DNA of 64,000 nucleotides from an uncultured Collinsella sp. (lineage in GTDB: Bacteria > Actinomycetota > Coriobacteriia > Coriobacteriales > Coriobacteriaceae), in contig CABVDE010000001.1 of NCBI GenBank assembly GCA_902496945.1, forward strand, positions 95,250 to 159,249. Reading direction: 5' to 3'. Shown here in pieces: positions 9,332-16,113 of this stretch. Under the pieces are notes generated by a model. It ran no database searches. It had not been told where the DNA came from and was given only the letters and a program-made list of their open reading frames with translations. Every line of letters starts with the position of its first letter. Within the stretch, counting starts at the first letter, position 1. The position numbers and the translations under genes were made by a program.

Positions 9332-11467
9332 ATGCTTTTTTCCCGCCGTTCTGCTACATCTGCCTGCGCCATTGCGCTTGTCGTAATGGCGGTCACCCCT
9401 TATCACCGGTTTTCATCTTCAATCGGCCTGGCGTCAGGTGCAATGACCTGGCTCGTTATCCTGGGCGCATGCCTCGCCGCGTTTGTTCATGGTGCTGCGC
9501 TATGCAAGGGGGGAATGAGACGGCCGAGGCATCTCGGTGCTATCGGTGTTTTCCTTGGTGTTATTGCAACGGTTCCCGAGTGGGTTGACTTGGCCTTCTA
9601 TGCTCGCGGAGATTCTATTCCACTCGTGTTTGCACCGATCTGGCTGTTGCATGGCGTTTCGTGCGTCTCGTGCTTTGCTGGGGCGTTGCTCCTCTCATAT
9701 GTTATTTGGGACACGGCGGGCTCTCCTTTGACGCAGGGGGCGACGCCGACCGACGAAAGAGAGAATCGTCGCCTGCAGAACGCGATTTTTACAGAAACAA
9801 TAGCCGTCCTGTCTTGCCTGCTGTTTTGCTGTCGAGTTTCATGGAGAATTGTCCCCGAGCCATGGGGGATACCCTCTGTTTCGGCCGCATCAATTGGCCT
9901 TGCGCTTTTAATTCCGTTGGTCTATCTCGCATTGGCTGTGGCCCCGCTGTTTCGCTGCTCCCGCGCCTTTGGTCGGGGGCAGAGCGACGTGTTTGCCCGT
10001 TCTGTGCTCGCGGCAGTCCCTATTGGCCTTGTTCCGGCTGTTGAGGCGGCATACTTCGCAAGCGATGCCGCGATCATTGCATTGCTTGCGATGGGGTCTG
10101 CTATCGCCGCTGCCTTCGTATGCATGTTACTAAGGAGAAAACGGGACAACAATTCGGATATCGCCCACGCGTCTGACCCATTCGATGCGGAGGCGTTTTC
10201 CCCTGCCCTGTCGCCTCGAGAAGAGCAGTTTGTTCGACTGCTGCTCAAAGGGAAAACGCCGGCGGAAATTGCCAAGGAGACGGATACGAAGCCATCGACG
10301 GTGCGAACAACGCTTCATCGAGCATACGGGAAGGCGTCAGTTGCGGGCTCACGCGAGCTCGTGGCGTTGTTTGCGGGTGAGGGTGATACTGTAGGGCCTG
10401 AGCTGCCGCAGCGGCATGCTGACGATATGTTGGCATCAGCTCGAACGCACCGGCTGTTTCGATACCTGCTCACATTATTTTTTATCCTCCTTGCGGCTGG
10501 CCCGTTGGTAATGGCGGATAGCGATTGTGGATCCGGTGTTTCGTGGGCTGTCGCTTTTTCTCTCTCAAGCTATGCATTGGGTCTCGGACTGTTTCTGTCG
10601 CTACGCTACGCGGGTGGAAAACCGAATCGTGAAGCTGCGCTGGATAGAGCAGGTGAGGCGATTGAGCTCGGAGGTCCGTGCATGTGGGCGATACTGTCTG
10701 CTGCGGAATGGTCTTTTATCTATATCTCGGCATGGAGGTGCATACGCGTTCCGTTGATGGCTGTGCCGGTCCTGTTTTGCGGCGTGGCGTCTACAGCTTC
10801 GCTCGCTGTTGGGCTGCGTCCGTTTAAGGTGCATGCCCGTGCTCGGGCTATCGTGCCATTGGTGTCAATAGGTGTCGCTGCTTCAATCTATGCGGCCAGT
10901 AGGGGGCGAATTCATGGGTTCGTGGTGCTGGCGGGGATGCTGCTCACATATGTAGTGCTGCGAAGCTGTCCGCAGCGCAAAATGCTTGGGGTATGGATGC
11001 TTTGCTTTGGGGCGACGGCTCCTGTCTGGGTCGTCTTGCTCAACATGGCGCAGGATCTGATGGTTTTCGAGCCGCTGTTCCTTGCGTCGCTGTTGGGGCA
11101 TAGTTCGGCTGTCAATGTCGTCGTGGCAACGGTGGTCGTCTGCTGGTCTGTGCCCATGTTCGTCACGCACATCGCGCTCGCCCACTCGGTTGAGAACGAG
11201 AGGGCCGTCTTGGAGTACCGTGCGAATGGGTTCACCGAAACGGCTCGCGTGCGCCAGCTGGCTTTGCTTACATCGCGCTCCCTTTCTGATGTTCAGTCGC
11301 AAATTTTGCTGATGACGGCAGAGGGCGCAACGACAAAGACCATTGCGGAGGACGTAGGTTATGCTGCATCTACGGTGCAAGCGTTGCGATCCGCATCTTA
11401 TCGCCAGTTGAAGATCAAGAACAAAGCGGAGCTTATTTCATTGTTATCGCAGGTGGATAACGTGTAA
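9332..11467 (+). CDS. LuxR-family membrane regulator with two tandem membrane-HTH halves
   Basis: A 711-residue protein made of two similar halves. Each half has about six or seven hydrophobic helices followed by a LuxR-type helix-turn-helix. The first HTH is at ~295-350 (LSPREEQFVRLLLKGKTPAE, then STVRTTLHRAYGK). The second is at the C-terminus, ~650-705 (SLSDVQSQILLM, then ASTVQALRSASYRQL). Polytopic LuxR proteins with one HTH are abundant in gut Coriobacteriia; the doubled form is unusual. The second HTH has lost several consensus residues. The start ATG has GGAGG four bases upstream and fits the -10 box at 9307. It stands directly before the secreted-protein/ABC operon on the same strand, so it probably regulates it; that is inference. 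Confidence 0.85.
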   Translation: MLFSRRSATSACAIALVVMAVTPYHRFSSSIGLASGAMTWLVILGACLAAFVHGAALCKGGMRRPRHLGAIGVFLGVIATVPEWVDLAFYARGDSIPLVFAPIWLLHGVSCVSCFAGALLLSYVIWDTAGSPLTQGATPTDERENRRLQNAIFTETIAVLSCLLFCCRVSWRIVPEPWGIPSVSAASIGLALLIPLVYLALAVAPLFRCSRAFGRGQSDVFARSVLAAVPIGLVPAVEAAYFASDAAIIALLAMGSAIAAAFVCMLLRRKRDNNSDIAHASDPFDAEAFSPALSPREEQFVRLLLKGKTPAEIAKETDTKPSTVRTTLHRAYGKASVAGSRELVALFAGEGDTVGPELPQRHADDMLASARTHRLFRYLLTLFFILLAAGPLVMADSDCGSGVSWAVAFSLSSYALGLGLFLSLRYAGGKPNREAALDRAGEAIELGGPCMWAILSAAEWSFIYISAWRCIRVPLMAVPVLFCGVASTASLAVGLRPFKVHARARAIVPLVSIGVAASIYAASRGRIHGFVVLAGMLLTYVVLRSCPQRKMLGVWMLCFGATAPVWVVLLNMAQDLMVFEPLFLASLLGHSSAVNVVVATVVVCWSVPMFVTHIALAHSVENERAVLEYRANGFTETARVRQLALLTSRSLSDVQSQILLMTAEGATTKTIAEDVGYAASTVQALRSASYRQLKIKNKAELISLLSQVDNV

Positions 11468-11535
11468 ACGCCTGGATTATCAACTCAATAGCGAGTGTTT
11501 ACAGACATCTTTCTCCATTCATGCAAAGGTTGCCG

Positions 11536-11547
11536 TGCGTCGACGCA
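11536..11547. promoter_or_regulatory. 12-base perfect palindrome, candidate operator
   Basis: TGCGTCGACGCA reads the same on both strands and lies 30 bases before the start of the secreted-protein gene, in the 109-base gap after the LuxR gene. A binding site for the neighbouring regulator is plausible but unproven. Confidence 0.35.
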
Positions 11548-11576
11548 TTGTTAACCGCTTTTGATTGGAGAAGGCC

Positions 11577-12089
11577 ATGATTAAGCCAAGGAGCGCTATT
11601 GCTCGAATCGGAGTCGGCTTGGCGATTGCAGCGGGTCTGTCCCTAGGGGTTCCCGCTGCATCGTTTGCACAAGAGGAGTTTGACACCTCTCAGGTTTCCA
11701 GCATTACTCAAAACGCCGATACGGGAATTACGACCTGTACGAACAATGCCGATAAGGCATTTAGTTTTCAATGTGCCGGGACGAGTGCAACTGGCTACCG
11801 TCAAAAGGATGATTCCTCATCGCTCTATCTGGATATCCAGGGCTATACGGGAAATCCGCTTCGGTTATATACAGACGGTGCGTATAACACAAGCGGTGGC
11901 GGCAGCATGAATTGTACTCAGGGAACGTATCGTTCGAATCACAAGGGACAGTGGGAAATGTATAACCTCGTCCGTGAGAACGGGCGATCTGCGGCGCGAC
12001 TGACTGCATGGGCGGAGTCTGGCTACGGCACTGTTATTGGTGTATGGAGCCCCGACTGCGTCGGGCATTTCCACAAGCTTCCCGCATAG
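11577..12089 (+). CDS. Secreted four-cysteine protein of unknown function
   Basis: A 170-residue protein with a Sec-type signal peptide: basic MIKPRS, a hydrophobic core, then a predicted cut after ASFA near residue 31. The mature part (~139 residues) has four cysteines (TTCTNN, FQCAG, MNCTQG, SPDCVG) that could form two disulfides, and is rich in Gly, Ser, Thr and Tyr. I do not recognise a family. Small Sec-exported proteins followed by a dedicated ABC transporter occur in bacteriocin loci such as lactococcin 972, but that family's signature is not visible here. The ATG follows GGAG by six bases; an in-frame TTG at 11565 is less likely. It is the first gene of a five-gene run. Confidence 0.82.
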   Translation: MIKPRSAIARIGVGLAIAAGLSLGVPAASFAQEEFDTSQVSSITQNADTGITTCTNNADKAFSFQCAGTSATGYRQKDDSSSLYLDIQGYTGNPLRLYTDGAYNTSGGGSMNCTQGTYRSNHKGQWEMYNLVRENGRSAARLTAWAESGYGTVIGVWSPDCVGHFHKLPA

Positions 12090-12143
12090 TTGTTTGAAAT
12101 GGCTCCCTTCCGGCTTTCTGGGTCGGAAGGGGGAGGAGGACGT

Positions 12144-13025
12144 ATGAACCAAAAGCTCGCAAGATACGAACTGTCGAAAACGATTAGACGTCCAGCTTTT
12201 ATCCTTGCTCTCTTGATTGCGGTCGCAGTTGCAATAGCCGCCGCGCTGGAGCCGTGGGCAAATTTGGAAAAAGAACGTCACAACCTTCTTTCTTTTGGTT
12301 ACGGCGTTGGCGTGCAAGCCAAAAATTATCTCGGTCAAACACGTGAAAGCAGCTTCGGTAACTGGATTGTTGTGAGCGCGAACGCGCCACTGTCTGCGTC
12401 GGTGTTTTTCTATGCACTGCCCCTGCTTGCAATGTTGGCTGGATCTTGGTCGTGCCTCTTTGAGCGTTTGAGTGGTTATGACATGCAGATATGCACGCGC
12501 GTTTCCACAAAGGCGTACGTGAACATAAAGATGCTGTCTGCTTTCCTCTCCGCGTTTACAGTGACTGCCATTCCTCTGCTCGTCAATTTCCTGATCGTCT
12601 CGATGCTTTTTCCTGCGTATCTTCCTCGGGTCGATGAGTCGACTTACGTAGGACTTTACCTGCATAGCTACTTCTCCGGTCTATTTTATTCGCATCCTTT
12701 GTCATATGTGCTCGCATACACGCTGTTCGATGCTGTCACGCTCGGGACTTTATCCATGGCTGTAACTGGCTTCTCAATTTTGTTTCGTAGCAGAATCAAA
12801 GCGATAATTGTCCCGTATCTGCTAATGGTTGCGTGGCATTTTGCAAATGGCTGGATCTTCGGCGTAATGGCTTGTGTGGGGTTTAACTGCAATATCCTCA
12901 ACAGCATCAGGTCGGAATCGCTGAATAACTGGCCAGACATTCGAGCCGGTTTTGCGGAAATCATATTATTGACCCTTGCTTCGTTGGCTTTTTCTGGGGC
13001 GTGGAAAAGACGCGAGGTGGTCTGA
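12144..13025 (+). CDS. ABC-2-type transporter permease subunit 1
   Basis: A 293-residue polytopic membrane protein, about six helices, with an N-terminal cytoplasmic stretch MNQKLARYELSKTIRRPAF typical of ABC-2 permeases. A large extracellular loop follows the first helix. The ATG has GGAGGAGG four bases upstream, a strong site. Its stop overlaps the start of the second permease (TGATG). With the downstream permease and ATPase it probably forms one exporter or self-protection pump; the substrate is unknown, with the upstream secreted protein as the obvious candidate. Confidence 0.8.
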   Translation: MNQKLARYELSKTIRRPAFILALLIAVAVAIAAALEPWANLEKERHNLLSFGYGVGVQAKNYLGQTRESSFGNWIVVSANAPLSASVFFYALPLLAMLAGSWSCLFERLSGYDMQICTRVSTKAYVNIKMLSAFLSAFTVTAIPLLVNFLIVSMLFPAYLPRVDESTYVGLYLHSYFSGLFYSHPLSYVLAYTLFDAVTLGTLSMAVTGFSILFRSRIKAIIVPYLLMVAWHFANGWIFGVMACVGFNCNILNSIRSESLNNWPDIRAGFAEIILLTLASLAFSGAWKRREVV

Positions 13026-13861
13026 TGCTGTTTAGGCTGGTCACCGCGGACCTGAGGACCGTTTTGAAGAAGAACATCATTACCTTTATTGCGATTGCGG
13101 CAGTGACCGTTGCGAACCTGGTGTACGCCTACGGTTTGTCTTCTGTGTATGGGGTCAGGACGGATACCTTGGGGTTTGCGGACAATCTTGCGCTCGTGTT
13201 TGCCGGATCTGCTCCGTTTGAGCCTAGGCCCGGGGTCATGTTTGTGCCTCCGCTAGGATGGCTATTTCTCATTCTGCTTATTCTCTATGCAACACTCGAT
13301 TATCCCGCCGAATCGTTGCACGGGTTTGGTTTGCAAACGCTTGTCCGATGCCAGGCGAGAACCCTTTGGTGGGTCTCGCGTTTTATCTCAGTGGCGGCGA
13401 TAACGGCATTTTCGCTGCTCGTGGTGGTTTGCTCTGTTGTGATTTGGAGCTTGATGGTGAGCGCCTCGTTCAGCGCGGTCATCCATGGCGAGTCGCTTCA
13501 GCTGGCTAATTTGGCGCCGTGGTTTCTCAAGGCGAGCGAAGCAGGTGCACTGCCGTTTTTCGCAGGCCTCTTTCTTGCTTTTGAGGCGCTTGCGTTTGTG
13601 CAGGCAACGGTTGGGCTTGTGCTTGGGCCGTCAGTTTCATTTGCGGTTGTAATGAGCTACCTGATCTGTTCGGCATATGCGCGGCATTGGGCGCTGCTGG
13701 GAAATGCCTTGATGCTGTTGCGCTGGGATGGAATCGTCAAAGAAGGAATTGCGACGGGCTCGAGTGGCTTGTTTTCAATCGTGATTATGTCGTTATGCCT
13801 ATCGTTGGGTGGACTGTGGTTTCGAAGGGCCGACCTTATCGAAAAGAGGGACAAGATATGA
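13025..13861 (+). CDS. ABC-2-type transporter permease subunit 2
   Basis: A 278-residue polytopic protein starting MLFRLVTADLRTVLKKN, with about six helices. It resembles subunit 1 in layout but not obviously in sequence, as in heterodimeric ABC-2 systems. Its ATG shares one base with the stop of subunit 1, and its TGA overlaps the ATG of the ATPase (ATGA). This points to coupled synthesis of a fixed-ratio complex. Confidence 0.8.
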   Translation: MLFRLVTADLRTVLKKNIITFIAIAAVTVANLVYAYGLSSVYGVRTDTLGFADNLALVFAGSAPFEPRPGVMFVPPLGWLFLILLILYATLDYPAESLHGFGLQTLVRCQARTLWWVSRFISVAAITAFSLLVVVCSVVIWSLMVSASFSAVIHGESLQLANLAPWFLKASEAGALPFFAGLFLAFEALAFVQATVGLVLGPSVSFAVVMSYLICSAYARHWALLGNALMLLRWDGIVKEGIATGSSGLFSIVIMSLCLSLGGLWFRRADLIEKRDKI

Positions 13862-14502
13862 GTGTGATCGTTAGGGACGTATCGAAGCGCATGGGCAAAA
13901 ACGATGTCGTGCGCAACGTGTCTATCGAGGTTGATCCTGGGACTGTGGTCGGGCTTCAGGGGATAAACGGTTCGGGCAAGACCATGCTTATGCGAGCGGT
14001 CTGCGGATTGATTAGACCTACCGAGGGCGAGATCATTATCGATGGTCAAAGACTTGGGGCGGATATCTCGTTTCCGCCGAGTCTTGGGATGTTGATAGAG
14101 GCTCCTTCCTTTTTAGGTTATCTGTCTGGCTACGACAATCTGGAACTCATAGCTCAAATCAAGGGCGTTGCCACCCACGAAGACATTCGCTCCGCCCTGC
14201 GGCTCGTGGGGCTCGATGCAGACGAAAAAAAGAAGTTCCGAGCATACTCGCTTGGGATGAAGCAGCGTCTGGGGATAGCTGCGGCGATTATGGAAAAGCC
14301 GAAGCTGCTTGTTCTCGATGAACCAACGAATGCCCTCGACGAAGCAGGCGTGGAAATGCTCAAGCGTGTTGTGGCGATGGCGGCATCAACGGGTCGCGAG
14401 GTTCTTCTGTCTAGCCATGACGGAGAGGTGCTCGAGGAGCTGGCCGATCGGGTTTACTGCATGCGCGACGGTGCCGTTGTGGAAGTTCGGGAAAGGTCGT
14501 GA
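13858..14502 (+). CDS. ABC transporter ATP-binding subunit
   Basis: A 214-residue ATPase that should energise the two upstream permeases. Walker A is GINGSGKT (~37-44). The signature is SLGMKQRLGIA, the variant usual in bacitracin- and lantibiotic-resistance type ATPases rather than LSGGQ. Walker B is LLVLDEPTNALD, with the switch histidine in SSHD. The start ATG overlaps the permease stop and has AGAGGG upstream. The longer frame from 13687 overlaps the permease and was rejected. It is shorter than typical 230-300-residue BcrA-like subunits because it ends soon after the core. Confidence 0.92.
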   Translation: MSVIVRDVSKRMGKNDVVRNVSIEVDPGTVVGLQGINGSGKTMLMRAVCGLIRPTEGEIIIDGQRLGADISFPPSLGMLIEAPSFLGYLSGYDNLELIAQIKGVATHEDIRSALRLVGLDADEKKKFRAYSLGMKQRLGIAAAIMEKPKLLVLDEPTNALDEAGVEMLKRVVAMAASTGREVLLSSHDGEVLEELADRVYCMRDGAVVEVRERS

Positions 14503-15167
14503 GCGCGATGAAGAAGACCCTGTGGACGAGAAGATCGGCGCTCGCGCTTTTTTGCTGTGCTGCTACCGGCCTTGCGGGCATGAGGGTGAGCGTCGTTAAC
14601 AGGAATCGGACAGTTATTCCTGAGAAATATTACGCGGAGGGCGAATGGCTCTCGATGGATGGAGCGTTTCTGGGATCGAAGGATGTGGTGACTGATGGGT
14701 ATTCGTTTTGCATAGATGGAGCAGAACTACTCACGCCGCGCGAGTATCTCAAACGAGCACATGACGATTATTCAAAATATGGCACCGTGGATACGAAAAC
14801 GAGACTGAAGGATGCCGACATCACGTGCGTTATCGCCGTAAAGATGCGTGTCAGAAATAGGGATAATATCGACGGTGGAATCAAAGCGTATGTTTGGCAT
14901 CTGGTTCCGGAGTCTGCGCCAAACTATGATTTTGTAGTCAATACCGATCTGATAACGCAAGCCATGCCGGTCCTTGGCGGCTCTGCTGCGTTTGCCGTGG
15001 AGGTTGGGGCAGAAAACAAGTTGCTCGTCCCATTTATGATGCAAAACACCAACGACTATTTCGAAGATTACGAAACCGTCCGTTTTGAGAAAGCATTTCC
15101 CGGGACTTACACGATGAAGATGACCGATCTGCCGGAGCGAAGGCTCTTAAGGTTTGAAGTGAAATAG
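14499..15167 (+). CDS. Exported or membrane-anchored protein, possibly DUF5028-like
   Basis: A 222-residue protein with an N-terminal hydrophobic segment (ALALFCCAATGLAG) and an otherwise soluble, probably extracellular body. The region EKYYAEGEWLSMDGAFLG followed by GYSFCIDGAELLTPREYL looks like proteins called DUF5028 in Coriobacteriia, but this is from memory and unverified. GTG 14499 overlaps the ATPase stop (GTGA). ATG 14508 is the alternative start. As the last gene of the ABC operon it could be an immunity or substrate-binding accessory. A hairpin follows at 15205. Confidence 0.72.
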   Translation: MSAMKKTLWTRRSALALFCCAATGLAGMRVSVVNRNRTVIPEKYYAEGEWLSMDGAFLGSKDVVTDGYSFCIDGAELLTPREYLKRAHDDYSKYGTVDTKTRLKDADITCVIAVKMRVRNRDNIDGGIKAYVWHLVPESAPNYDFVVNTDLITQAMPVLGGSAAFAVEVGAENKLLVPFMMQNTNDYFEDYETVRFEKAFPGTYTMKMTDLPERRLLRFEVK

Positions 15168-15204
15168 CTCGAGAGTTAGGCAAAAGGGGTCCATCGGCAG
15201 TACG

Positions 15205-15244
15205 CGCGCCCGATTTCAGGCGCCCCGACCCGGAATCGGGCGCG
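15205..15244. terminator. GC-rich hairpin between convergent genes
   Basis: Arms CGCGCCCGATT (15205-15215) and AATCGGGCGCG (15234-15244) pair perfectly. It lies between the ABC operon end and the convergent YcxB-like gene. There is no long T-run, so termination is likely but not certain. Confidence 0.5.
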
Positions 15245-15272
15245 GGACGAGGCACCTTCGGTGTCGGCCAGC

Positions 15273-15998
15273 CTAGCGCCTCTTCTTGCTCTTCTTCTGC
15301 TTGCGCTGCTTGCCCTTGTCGCCCTGGGGTTTGTCGGCCTTGTCGCCCTGCTTGGCCTCGGCGGCAGCCTTCTCGGCCTTCATTTTCTTCTTCTTGGTCT
15401 CGATGCGGAGTTTTTTGTTGATGCGCGCCTTCAGGAAGGGGCCAAACTGCTCGGCGTCGCCGCGAACAAAGGTGTCCTTGGGGATCGTCACGCCCTGGTC
15501 GGCGAACATGGCCACAAAGATGCGCTCGCCGTCGAGTACGTGGTCGAGCTTCTCAAACGGGAAGAACTGCGACTTGCCGCTCTTGCCCCATACCATCAAG
15601 CCGTCCTCGTTGGCGGCGACGCGGCGATAGCGGCCACCCATGGACTTGTCGGCCTCGACGGCGTCGATAAAGTCGCGGGCGAGCGTGTGGTGCAGGTTTT
15701 TGCTCCACCAGGCCAAAAAGGCGCCGAACACGATCAGGACGACGCCAAACTTGATCCAGTTGCCGCCGGCCACCAACATGCCGATGCCGAGCAGCGCGGC
15801 AATTGCCGCGGCGACATACAGCGAGCCGCGACGCCTGGGCGAGGCGACCAAGCGGGCAAAGTCGGTGACGAGGTCGTTTTCGTACTGATACTCGTTGAGG
15901 TACAGGATGCCGTCATCGGCTGCGGCTTGCGCCTCGAGCGCGACCTCGACCTGGTCGGCTGCTTCGGAGGGAACGAGGTTGCTCTCTGCGTCTGCCAT
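15273..15998 (-). CDS. YcxB-like membrane protein with lysine-rich tail
   Basis: A 241-residue protein. An acidic N-terminus leads to DGILYLNEYQYENDLVTDF, two adjacent membrane helices (~60-100) and a soluble YcxB-like region (~110-200, including GKSGKSQFFPFEKLDHVLDG). It ends with a Lys/Ala/Glu-rich tail of ~45 residues finishing KKSKKRR, which could bind nucleic acid or phospholipid. Cellular role unknown. It is transcribed away from dnaX. The ATG has AGGAG eleven bases upstream, rather far. Confidence 0.8.
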   Translation of the reverse strand: MADAESNLVPSEAADQVEVALEAQAAADDGILYLNEYQYENDLVTDFARLVASPRRRGSLYVAAAIAALLGIGMLVAGGNWIKFGVVLIVFGAFLAWWSKNLHHTLARDFIDAVEADKSMGGRYRRVAANEDGLMVWGKSGKSQFFPFEKLDHVLDGERIFVAMFADQGVTIPKDTFVRGDAEQFGPFLKARINKKLRIETKKKKMKAEKAAAEAKQGDKADKPQGDKGKQRKQKKSKKRR

Positions 15999-16113
15999 GC
16001 TCTTTGGACTCCTATCGCGGCGGGCTCGCCGTACGGGTTATTATGAGTGCAGTATGCCGTGCGACCGCATGGCCGTCGCGGCAACAAAACTCAGTATACC
16101 CGGGGGAGCACCC

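Noticed and set aside
11577..12089. Lactococcin 972-type bacteriocin
   Set aside because: Operon layout is suggestive, but the conserved Gly/Trp/Tyr pattern of that family is not visible in the mature protein.
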